From UBA8752 sp049610565 (GTDB lineage: Bacteria; Bacteroidota; Bacteroidia; Flavobacteriales_D; Sanyastnellaceae): a DNA stretch of 6,017 nt. Below, piece by piece: positions 1 through 5,187 of this stretch. Below the pieces are notes generated by a model that saw only the letters and a list, made by a program, of their open reading frames with translations, did not search any database and was not told the origin of the DNA. The stretch is taken from assembly GCA_049610565.1 (NCBI GenBank), contig JBMYZR010000084.1, forward strand, positions 1-6,017. Reading direction: 5' to 3'. The first letter of the stretch is position 1; each line of letters starts with the position of its first letter. The position numbers were made by a program, and so were the translations under genes.

Positions 1-462
1 CAGGGCATCTCGATGTCGCTCATCGGCTTCAAGGAGAAGTACAAGATTAACCACCTCGAGAAGGGGCTGGGCGTGGACTTTGCCCGCGTCGAGGTTCCGT
101 TGGCGGACGCCGTCGTGGAGACGCGCCTGCGCAGCTGGGCCATGGGTCTGATGGCCGAAGAAGAGGGCACCGCGCCGCCGCAGGAGCTCGTCGAGCAGAT
201 TGACCTGCTCCTCGGACCGCTGGGCAAGGAGGACATGGTCGCCCGCCTTGTGGCCCGCGAACTCGGGCGGCTCAACCTCGGCCACCGCGCCGACCTCAAC
301 GACCGCGGCCCCAAAAAGAAGGGCTTCAAGAAGGACGGCCAGAGCTTCAAGGGCGGGACCTCCGCCGGTGGCTTCAAGAAGCCGTTCAAGAAGGGCGGCT
401 ACAAGAAGGACGGTTACGGCAAGGACGGCTACAAGAAAGGCGGCTACAAGAAGCGCTGGTGA
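1..462 (+). CDS. DEAD-box RNA helicase, C-terminal part (5' end outside window)
   Basis: The reading frame is open from base 1 (QGIS before the first ATG at 13), so the gene starts to the left and only the last 153 residues are visible. ATP-dependent RNA helicases of this family unwind RNA in ribosome assembly, decay or cold adaptation in the cytoplasm. The helicase core itself is not visible. The call rests on the post-core linker: INHLEKGLGVDFARVEVPLA resembles the segment after helicase domain 2 in DeaD/CsdA-type proteins, and the later LGKEDMVARLVARELGRLN followed by ADLN resembles Bacteroidota DEAD-box helicases. The last third is a low-complexity tail of Lys, Gly, Phe and Tyr (KKGFKK, FKKPFKK, then pentapeptide repeats) ending in KKRW, a likely RNA-binding tail. 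I see no folded DbpA-type RNA-binding domain after the linker. The gene converges on the next one with 18 bases between stop codons and no obvious terminator hairpin. Family call fairly sure; subfamily uncertain. Confidence 0.82.
   Translation, partial: QGISMSLIGFKEKYKINHLEKGLGVDFARVEVPLADAVVETRLRSWAMGLMAEEEGTAPPQELVEQIDLLLGPLGKEDMVARLVARELGRLNLGHRADLNDRGPKKKGFKKDGQSFKGGTSAGGFKKPFKKGGYKKDGYGKDGYKKGGYKKRW
394..453 (+). repeat. four in-frame 15-bp tandem repeats encoding (G/D)GY(K/G)K
   Basis: Four consecutive 15-base units inside the helicase tail encode GGYKK, DGYGK, DGYKK and GGYKK. The first and last units are identical in DNA sequence (ggcggctacaagaag), while the middle two differ at a few bases. 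Such repeats can change copy number by slippage without breaking the frame, which would vary the length of the basic aromatic RNA-binding tail. Confidence 0.85.
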
Positions 463-480
463 TCTCCGGTTCGCGCGGCG

Positions 481-1164
481 TCATTCAGCGGCATCGCGGT
501 CCTGCTCCTGGAGCTCGGCGAGGGCGGCGTTCATGTCGGCCACCGAAAACCAGTGTCGGCTGTCGTACCGCTCTGCCCAAGCCATGAAGGGCTTGTTCAG
601 GGCGAGCATGGCCAGCATGGCCGCGCCGAGGATGGCGTAAGCCCACCACGCGCCACCGTGTTTTCGCTCGACCTCGAACACGCAGAGCCACCCCGTCACC
701 AGCCAAGCGGCCACCAGGCCAAATGTGTAAGTCAGCCGTATCTGTCGCCGATAGAGCAGCAGGGCTTCAATGCGGCGCCGGCGGACGGTGCGCAGGTCCT
801 TTTCGTGGCGGTTCAAGCGGTCGTTGCGGTGTCGCATCATCAGGTAGAACACGGCCATGAATCCGCCCAGGACCAGCCAGCCCGCATGGAGGATGAGGAA
901 GTAATCCCGCAGTCGGGTGCCACCGATCATCGTGGTGTTGCGCAGAAAGTGGTCCACCGAATCGATGTCCATGGCCATGCTCAAGGTCAGGAAGAGGACC
1001 ATGAGGACGACCACGTTGGTGCAGGCCCGAGACTCCGCCTGGTCGACAATGTCTCCTGGGCTCGGTTTTTTTTCGGCATCGAATCGCGCCATCATCCGGT
1101 CGTGGGCATCGAGCAGGCGGCTGGAGGAAGGGGACCAAGTGGCTTTCATGTCATCGTCGTTCAT
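481..1164 (-). CDS. four-helix membrane protein paired with ECF sigma factor; possible anti-sigma or accessory regulator
   Basis: Protein of 227 residues of unknown function. An upstream in-frame ATG at 1329 lies deep inside the sigma factor gene. The ATG at 1164 is preferred because it gives a clean ATGA overlap with the sigma stop and removes a Pro/Arg-rich stretch of out-of-frame character. Visible features: a hydrophilic, presumably cytoplasmic N-terminus (1-47) beginning MNDDDMKATW; hydrophobic segments at about 48-66, 88-110, 145-164 and 171-189; a strongly basic segment (111-143, with RRRR at 128-131) between helices 2 and 3; and an acidic C-terminus. The basic loop and N-terminus predict both ends inside the cell. 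From memory, Bacteroidota ECF sigma genes are often followed by a membrane protein starting with a short acidic 'LKxxW'-like segment, which MKATW resembles. Regulation of the sigma factor is therefore the best guess, but no recognised anti-sigma domain (zinc-binding HxxxCxxC or similar) is present. Real gene likely; role inferred from context only. Confidence 0.78.
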   Translation of the reverse strand: MNDDDMKATWSPSSSRLLDAHDRMMARFDAEKKPSPGDIVDQAESRACTNVVVLMVLFLTLSMAMDIDSVDHFLRNTTMIGGTRLRDYFLILHAGWLVLGGFMAVFYLMMRHRNDRLNRHEKDLRTVRRRRIEALLLYRRQIRLTYTFGLVAAWLVTGWLCVFEVERKHGGAWWAYAILGAAMLAMLALNKPFMAWAERYDSRHWFSVADMNAALAELQEQDRDAAE

Positions 1165-1655
1165 GAGGTGTGGGATATGCAGTGTTTGAGGGCTTTGCGG
1201 ATGCGGTTCAGCCGCACGCCGACATTGGACTCGGACAGGCCGAGGATCTCCGCCATCTGGGCGTAGGGGACGCCGTCGAGGTGGAGCAGGATGATCGACC
1301 GGTCGTTGGCGTTGAGCCGTCCAATGCACCGTCGCAAGGCCTCCTGCCGCTCGGAAGGGGCATCGTCTCCGTTTGGCGTGGCGGCCATGGCCTCGACGTC
1401 CCCGTGCACCACGCGCTCTTGGCGTCGAGTCTCGCTCCTGCGCCAGCTCATCGCTGTGTTGAGGCAGATGCGGTAGAGGTAGGTGCTGAGCTTGCTCTCC
1501 TCGCGGAAACGCCTGTGGGCCTTCCAGATTTGGATGAGCATCTCCTGGTAGAGGTCGTCGAAGTCCGCGTCGTCATCCGTGTACGCGCGCGCCACCTTGT
1601 ACAGGATGGGGTGGTGGGCGTCGAGGATGGCGCGGAAGTCGTTCATCTGCCTCAT
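1161..1655 (-). CDS. ECF-type RNA polymerase sigma-70 factor
   Basis: A 164-residue extracytoplasmic-function sigma factor, which would direct RNA polymerase to a special promoter set. It has the two-domain layout of the family. Region 2 spans about residues 13-75 (DDLYQEMLIQIWKAHRRF, then STYLYRICLNTAMSWRR, the core-binding and -10 recognition helices). A variable acidic linker follows at 76-103, and region 4 spans about 104-158 with a helix-turn-helix (MAEILGLSESNVGVRLNRIR). The length is normal for the family. Start may be Met1 (1655) or Met4 (1646), both ahead of the domain; no clear Shine-Dalgarno sequence decides. The stop overlaps the start of the downstream membrane protein (ATGA), which suggests translational coupling and a functional pair. 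It begins 61 bases after the small TonB-like gene, so it could be read from that gene's promoter or from its own. Family call is secure; regulon and signal unknown. Confidence 0.93.
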   Translation of the reverse strand: MRQMNDFRAILDAHHPILYKVARAYTDDDADFDDLYQEMLIQIWKAHRRFREESKLSTYLYRICLNTAMSWRRSETRRQERVVHGDVEAMAATPNGDDAPSERQEALRRCIGRLNANDRSIILLHLDGVPYAQMAEILGLSESNVGVRLNRIRKALKHCISHTS

Positions 1656-1660
1656 CAGTC

Positions 1661-1705
1661 TCCGGAAGATTCACATTCTTACACTTCCGGAAAGAAAAAC
1701 CACAA
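1661..1705 (-). promoter_or_regulatory. possible sigma-gene promoter with two TCCGGAA copies
   Basis: In the 61-base gap before the sigma factor gene, the minus strand shows TTG (1705-1703), 21 bases, then TAAGAATG (1681-1674). This is a partial match to the Bacteroidota housekeeping promoter (TTTG about 19-21 bases before TAnnTTTG). Two copies of TCCGGAA lie here (plus strand 1661-1667 and 1686-1692), 25 bases apart. The second is part of the palindrome TTCCGGAA (1685-1692), which falls between the two promoter elements. The spacing looks operator-like, but this is weak evidence on a short stretch. Confidence 0.25.
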
Positions 1706-1716
1706 CGCGTTGAGTA

Positions 1717-1926
1717 TCAGTTCAACGAGAAGTTCATCGGCAGGCTGTAGCTGACCCGCACCGGCTTGCCGCGCTGCAGCCCCGGCGAAAACCGGGGGAA
1801 GGTCTTCACGACGCGCACTGCCTCCTCGACGATGGCGAGGTGGACGGTTTCCGTGGAGTCGGCTGGCGTATCCTGCGCCGAGGCCAGGAGGGGAAGGCAA
1901 AGCAGGGGGAGGCAGAACCAGCGCAT
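1717..1926 (-). CDS. small secreted protein with truncated TonB C-terminal domain
   Basis: A 69-residue protein. Residues 1-17 form a signal peptide (MR, a hydrophobic run, and ASA before Gln18), so it should be exported to the periplasm. After a short linker, residues 34-68 match the end of the TonB C-terminal domain of Bacteroidota: EEAVRVVKTFPRF, then SPGLQRGKPVRVSYSLPMNF. A complete domain is roughly 80-90 residues and begins with a PxFPGG-like entry, the xYPxxA motif and a first strand. All of that is missing here, and there is no membrane anchor or proline-rich spacer, so the protein cannot work as an ordinary energy-transducing TonB. It may be the in-frame deletion remnant of a longer protein, or a minimal periplasmic protein. 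The frame is intact and the signal peptide is good, so it is listed as a gene rather than a pseudogene. It diverges from the aromatic operon and lies upstream of, and in line with, the sigma factor gene. Confidence 0.7.
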   Translation of the reverse strand: MRWFCLPLLCLPLLASAQDTPADSTETVHLAIVEEAVRVVKTFPRFSPGLQRGKPVRVSYSLPMNFSLN

Positions 1927-2004
1927 GGTGCAAGATGCGCCACGAGTGGAATGAAAGCCAAGGGCAGGACGCCGTGAATTGCCGAAGCTGTCGTATCTTC
2001 AATT
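1927..2004. other. divergent intergenic region, promoters not clearly visible
   Basis: This 78-base gap separates the small TonB-like gene (minus) from the Phe leader (plus), so promoters for both should lie in or near it. The only hint on the plus strand is TATCTTCA (1994-2001), a four-of-six match to the Bacteroidota -7 element TAnnTTTG, without a TTG at the right distance. If it is real, transcription would begin at or next to the leader ATG at 2005. No convincing minus-strand promoter was found. Confidence 0.3.
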
Positions 2005-2049
2005 ATGCTCTGCCCGGGATTCGGCTTCTTTTATTTTGACCCTTGCTGA
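2005..2049 (+). CDS. pheL: phenylalanine-rich leader peptide of the pheA operon attenuator
   Basis: A 14-codon open reading frame encodes MLCPGFGFFYFDPC and stops at TGA 2047-2049. Codons 6-11 read Phe-Gly-Phe-Phe-Tyr-Phe, so five of six consecutive codons are aromatic. Such a run is the hallmark of leader peptides that sense charged tRNA-Phe, as in the E. coli pheA leader. It lies 70 bases upstream of a prephenate dehydratase gene and is followed by a terminator hairpin. The stop codon sits directly before the proximal arm of the proposed antiterminator (2055-2062), so a ribosome at the stop would cover that arm. A ribosome held at the Phe codons (2020-2037) would leave it free. The peptide itself is expected to have no function beyond its translation. 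No Shine-Dalgarno sequence is apparent. Too short for family comparison; the call rests on composition, position and matching RNA structure. Confidence 0.85.
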   Translation: MLCPGFGFFYFDPC

Positions 2050-2090
2050 CCCCGGGACAGGCAACACCATATTGATTGATGAGCCCGTCC
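2013..2090 (+). promoter_or_regulatory. attenuator: competing 1:2 and 2:3 (antiterminator) RNA pairings
   Basis: Segment 1 is cccggg at 2013-2018 within the leader codons. Segment 2 spans 2051-2062 (cccgggacaggc) just after the leader stop. Segment 3 is gcccgtcc at 2083-2090. Segments 1 and 2 can form six G-C pairs (2013-2018 with 2051-2056). Segment 2 can instead pair through ggacaggc (2055-2062) with segment 3, giving seven of eight pairs with one A-C mismatch (2059/2086). Segment 3 is also the 5' arm of the terminator, so 2:3 and 3:4 exclude each other, and 1:2 competes with 2:3 at 2055-2056. This is the classical 1:2, 2:3, 3:4 arrangement of ribosome-mediated attenuation. Pairings were found by eye; energies were not computed. 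Confidence 0.75.
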
Positions 2091-2108
2091 ACGACGGGCC
2101 TTTTTTTT
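2083..2108 (+). terminator. intrinsic terminator of the Phe attenuator
   Basis: A perfect 7-bp stem (gcccgtc 2083-2089 with gacgggc 2093-2099) closes a 3-base loop (cac), followed by C and eight consecutive T residues (2101-2108). This is a textbook factor-independent terminator. It ends 11 bases before the prephenate dehydratase start and follows no full-length gene on this strand, so it must act as a leader (premature) terminator rather than at the end of an operon. Confidence 0.92.
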
Positions 2109-2119
2109 GTGCGAAGGCA

Positions 2120-2950
2120 ATGAAAGTTGGAATCCAGGGTGTCCGGGGGGCATTCCATGAGGAGGCCGCCCTGCGGTGGTTCGGAGAGGGGGTGGAGCCT
2201 TGTCCTGCCCACGATTTTCCCGAGCTGGTCCGCGGGCTCGCTGACGGCACCTTTGACCGGGCCGTGATGGCGGTGGAGAACACCCTGTCCGGCACCATCC
2301 TGCCCAACTTCCGCTTGCTGGCCGAGCGCGACATCTCCATCATCGGGGAGGTGCGCATGCCCGTCAAGCAGAACCTCGGCGCCCTGCCCGGCGTCCGCCT
2401 CGACGACCTCGAGGAGGTGCGCTCCCACTACATGGCGCTGAACCAATGCCGCGGCTATTTCCGGAGCCATCCCGGCATCCGGCTCGTCAACGAGACCGAC
2501 ACGGCCCTCGTCGCCCGGCAGATCGCCGAGCACCGCTGGGACCGCATCGGGTGCGTGGCCAGCATGCGGGCGATGGAGCTCTACGGGCTGGAGTGCCTCG
2601 CCGAGGACATTGCCGACGACCCGTCCAACCTCACGCGCTTCATGGTCCTGACGCCCCACCGCAGCGACGTTCTTCCGGAGACGGGCGACCTCGCGACCAT
2701 CACGCTCATCCTGCCGCACAAGCGGGGGAGCCTGAACGGGGCGCTGTCCTGCCTGATGGACCACGGCATTTCCCTGTCCAAGGTGGAGTCGATGGTCATC
2801 CCCGGCCGGCCCTACGAATACGAGTTCGTGATGGACCTCGAGGCGCCGGAGACAGAGCGCCTGCACGCCGGCATCGCGGCCCTGCGCGGGCACGCTGACC
2901 GGCTCGTCACCCTCGGCCTGTACGGCCGGGACCGAACCTGCGACGCATGA
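2120..2950 (+). CDS. pheA: prephenate dehydratase with C-terminal ACT domain
   Basis: This 276-residue enzyme converts prephenate to phenylpyruvate, the committed step to phenylalanine, in the cytoplasm. The frame extends upstream to an ATG at 1979, but that part crosses the leader and terminator. The ATG at 2120 gives the usual start MKVGIQGVRGAFHEEAA. The catalytic domain covers about 1-180, with AVENTLSGTI (51-60) and the TRF signature (Thr172-Arg173-Phe174) carrying the essential Thr. The ACT domain follows at about 192-270. Where the E. coli Phe-binding site has GALV and ESRP, this protein has GSLN (203-206) and ESMV (223-226). A variant site is common in Bacteroidota as far as I recall, but it leaves feedback control open. 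There is no fused chorismate mutase; that activity is two genes downstream. The stop overlaps the next start as ATGA. Expression is probably controlled by the attenuator directly upstream. Confidence 0.95.
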   Translation: MKVGIQGVRGAFHEEAALRWFGEGVEPCPAHDFPELVRGLADGTFDRAVMAVENTLSGTILPNFRLLAERDISIIGEVRMPVKQNLGALPGVRLDDLEEVRSHYMALNQCRGYFRSHPGIRLVNETDTALVARQIAEHRWDRIGCVASMRAMELYGLECLAEDIADDPSNLTRFMVLTPHRSDVLPETGDLATITLILPHKRGSLNGALSCLMDHGISLSKVESMVIPGRPYEYEFVMDLEAPETERLHAGIAALRGHADRLVTLGLYGRDRTCDA

Positions 2951-4134
2951 GCCGGGACATCCACATATCGGAGCGGGCCGCCGGCCTGACGGCGTACTAC
3001 TTCGCGGGCAAGCTGGCGGAGATTCGCCGGCGCATGGCCGAGGGGCAGGACATCATCAACCTCGGTGTGGGCAGCCCCGACCTGGCGCCCGCCGAGGGCG
3101 TGGTCGACGCCGTGCGCCGCGGGGCGGGGGAGGAGGGCGCCTTCCGTTACCAACCCTACCGCGGCATTCCGGCGCTCACCGCCGCCATGGCGGACCACCT
3201 GCGCCGCGACTTCGGCGTGGAGGTGCCGGTGGAGGGCATCGTTCCGCTGCTCGGCAGCAAGGAGGCCTGCGGCTTCCTGTCGCTCGCCCACCTCGACCCG
3301 GGCGACGCGGCCCTCGTGCCCGACCCCGGCTACCCGACCTACACCTCGGCCACCCGCCTCGCCGGTGGCCACCCCGTGCCGTACGCCCTGACCGAGGCCA
3401 ACGGCAACCACCCCGAGCCCGCCGCGCTCGAAGCCCTCGCCGCCGAGGCAGAAGCGCAGGGCCACCCCGTCCGGCTCCTGTGGCTCAACTACCCCCACAT
3501 GCCGACCGGCGAGGCGCCGGACCCCGACCGCCTCACCGCCGTTGTCGCGTGGGCGAAGGCGCGGGGCGTCCTCGTCGTCCACGACAACCCGTACGCGCGC
3601 ATTCTCAACCCGGGCCGGCCGTTCAGCCTGCTGTCGCTCCCCGGCGCGGAAGGGACGGTGGAGCTGCACTCGCTCAGCAAGGGCCACCGCATGGCGGGCG
3701 CGCGGATTGGCTTCGCCGTGGGCACCCCGGAGGCCGTCGCACCGATGTTCCGCATCGCCAGCCAGTTCGCCTCGGGCATGTGGCGCCCGCTTCAGGAGGC
3801 CGCCGTCGAGGCGCTCACGCACAGCGACGGCATCGACGAGGCCAACGCCGAATACTCCGCCCGCCAAGCAGCGGGCCGCGCCCTGCTCGAGGCCCTCGGC
3901 TGCACCGTCCGTCCCGGCCAGGTCGGGCTGTTCCTTTGGGCGCGCGTGCCCGACGGATGGACGGGCGACACCCTGTCCGACGCGCTGCTCGACCGGGCGC
4001 AGGTCTTCCTCACGCCCGGTCAGGTCTTCGGCCGCCAGGGCGACCTGCACCTCCGCCTGTCCCTGTGCACGCCCCTCGACCGCATCCGGGAGGCGCACCA
4101 ACGCATTGAATCCGTAGCATTGTCCCCGTCATGA
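2947..4134 (+). CDS. class I/II PLP-dependent aminotransferase, probably aromatic
   Basis: A 395-residue fold-type I aminotransferase (aspartate aminotransferase superfamily), normal length. Visible landmarks: GSK (103-105) in the phosphate-binding region; PDPGYPTY (125-132); NYPHMPTGE (181-189), the variant of the NPxxPTG motif, with the cofactor-binding Asn181; DNPY (213-216), with the Asp that pairs with the pyridine nitrogen; SLSKGHRMAGARIG (242-255), with Lys245 as the Schiff-base lysine; and Arg370 in LHLRLSLC, which binds the substrate carboxylate. It lies between prephenate dehydratase and DAHP synthase with 4-base ATGA overlaps at both ends. The likely reaction is therefore phenylpyruvate (and/or hydroxyphenylpyruvate or prephenate) to the amino acid with glutamate or aspartate as donor. 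Sequence alone does not fix the substrate, and related enzymes act on alanine, aspartate or LL-diaminopimelate. Family secure, substrate inferred from the operon. Confidence 0.92.
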   Translation: MSRDIHISERAAGLTAYYFAGKLAEIRRRMAEGQDIINLGVGSPDLAPAEGVVDAVRRGAGEEGAFRYQPYRGIPALTAAMADHLRRDFGVEVPVEGIVPLLGSKEACGFLSLAHLDPGDAALVPDPGYPTYTSATRLAGGHPVPYALTEANGNHPEPAALEALAAEAEAQGHPVRLLWLNYPHMPTGEAPDPDRLTAVVAWAKARGVLVVHDNPYARILNPGRPFSLLSLPGAEGTVELHSLSKGHRMAGARIGFAVGTPEAVAPMFRIASQFASGMWRPLQEAAVEALTHSDGIDEANAEYSARQAAGRALLEALGCTVRPGQVGLFLWARVPDGWTGDTLSDALLDRAQVFLTPGQVFGRQGDLHLRLSLCTPLDRIREAHQRIESVALSPS

Positions 4135-5159
4135 AAGACGACACCCTCCTCATCGCCGGCCCCTGCAGTGCCGAGTCCCGAGAGCAAGTCCTCGCCACCG
4201 CCAAAGGCCTCGCCGGCCGGAAGGTGGACTATTTCCGCGCCGGCATCTGGAAGCCTCGCACCCAACCGGGTTCCTTCGAAGGCGTGGGCCGCACCGGCCT
4301 GCCATGGTTGAAGGAAGTCAAGGAGAAATACGGCCTGAAGACCTGCATCGAGGTGGCCGATGAGGTGCACGTGGTGGAGGCGCTGAAGGCTGGAATCGAC
4401 ATGCTGTGGATTGGCGCGCGCACGTCGTCCAATCCCTTCCAAGTGCAGCGCCTCGCCGACTGCCTCGCCGGCACCGACATCCCGGTGGCGGTGAAGAACC
4501 CGATGAACCCCGACCTCGCGCTGTGGTCCGGTGCCATCGAGCGGCTGTCCCGCAGCGGCATCAAGAATCTGATGGCCATCCACCGCGGCTTCGCGGTGTA
4601 CGGGCAGAAGCATTACCGCAATGCCCCGTTGTGGCAGATCCCCATTGATTTCCGCAACGCCCACCCGGAGATCCCGCTCATCAATGATCCCAGCCACATT
4701 TGCGGCCGGCGCGACATCCTCGCCGACGTCGCCCAGATGGCGATGGACCTCGCCTTTGACGGGCTCATGATCGAGACGCATCCGGACCCGGACAACGCGT
4801 GGACGGATGCGGCCCAGCAGCTCACGCCCGACGCGCTGCACGCCATGCTCGACGGCATCGTGATCCGGGAGGAGGGGGCTGATTACGATGCCCTCGATTC
4901 CCTCCGCCAGGAGATCAACATGGTCGACGACGCCATCATCGAGCTCTTCGCGCGCCGGATGGGCATCAGCGCCCGGATTGGTGAGGAGAAGCACCAGCGC
5001 GGCATGACCATCCTCCAGAACAAGCGGTGGCGTGACGTGCTCGAGAAGAACCTCGCCAAGGGGCGCGAGCAGGGCATCGACGAGGGCTTCCTGGCCGACG
5101 TCTACCGCGCCGTCCACCAAGCGTCCATCCGCATCCAGAAGGACGTCATGAAGAAGTGA
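4131..5159 (+). CDS. bifunctional DAHP synthase (type I-beta) / chorismate mutase (AroQ)
   Basis: A 342-residue fusion. The N-terminal part (about 1-245) is a 3-deoxy-D-arabino-heptulosonate 7-phosphate synthase of the type I-beta/KDO8P-synthase-like group, joining phosphoenolpyruvate and erythrose 4-phosphate. It shows AGPCSAES (9-16, with metal-binding Cys12), KPRTQPGSFEG (41-51), IGARTSSNPF (94-103), VKNPMNP (121-127), DPSHICGRR (186-194, His189), IETHPDP (214-220, Glu215) and TDAAQQL (225-231, Asp226). The C-terminal part (about 253-340) is an all-helical AroQ chorismate mutase, chorismate to prephenate, with candidate active-site residues Arg259, Arg276, Lys287, Arg299 and Gln336. This domain order is typical of Bacteroidota. 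In characterised relatives such as Prevotella, prephenate binding to the mutase domain inhibits the synthase. The N-terminus is short, with only eight residues before the first strand motif. The start overlaps the aminotransferase stop (ATGA). No terminator is seen after the gene. Confidence 0.95.
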   Translation: MKDDTLLIAGPCSAESREQVLATAKGLAGRKVDYFRAGIWKPRTQPGSFEGVGRTGLPWLKEVKEKYGLKTCIEVADEVHVVEALKAGIDMLWIGARTSSNPFQVQRLADCLAGTDIPVAVKNPMNPDLALWSGAIERLSRSGIKNLMAIHRGFAVYGQKHYRNAPLWQIPIDFRNAHPEIPLINDPSHICGRRDILADVAQMAMDLAFDGLMIETHPDPDNAWTDAAQQLTPDALHAMLDGIVIREEGADYDALDSLRQEINMVDDAIIELFARRMGISARIGEEKHQRGMTILQNKRWRDVLEKNLAKGREQGIDEGFLADVYRAVHQASIRIQKDVMKK

Positions 5160-5187
5160 CGGCACACCGCCGCCGACCAGGGTTTCG

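Noticed and set aside
13..15. ATG at 13 as the start of a small basic protein
   Set aside because: The frame is open to base 1 and the sequence continues helicase linker homology, so this is an internal methionine of a truncated gene.
1165..1329. Longer start for the four-helix membrane protein at 1329
   Set aside because: The extension lies wholly inside the sigma factor coding region in another frame and is Pro/Arg-rich shadow sequence. ATG 1164 gives the ATGA junction.
1679..2002. A 107-residue minus-strand frame overlapping the small TonB-like gene
   Set aside because: It is the out-of-frame shadow of the gene with the signal peptide and TonB motif; its own sequence shows no family resemblance.
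1981..2025. gccgaa (1981-1986) complementary to ttcggc (2020-2025), enclosing the leader start
   Set aside because: It is six pairs with a 33-base loop, and the first half may lie upstream of the transcription start; too weak to call a regulatory hairpin.
1979..2119. Upstream extension of the prephenate dehydratase frame to an ATG at 1979
   Set aside because: The extra 47 residues would be encoded by the leader, the antiterminator and the T-rich terminator. Family members start at the MKVGIQG-type segment, so ATG 2120 is the real start.
5160..5172. Short inverted repeat cggc/gccg just after the DAHP synthase stop
   Set aside because: Only four base pairs and no T-run follow, so it is not a credible terminator.
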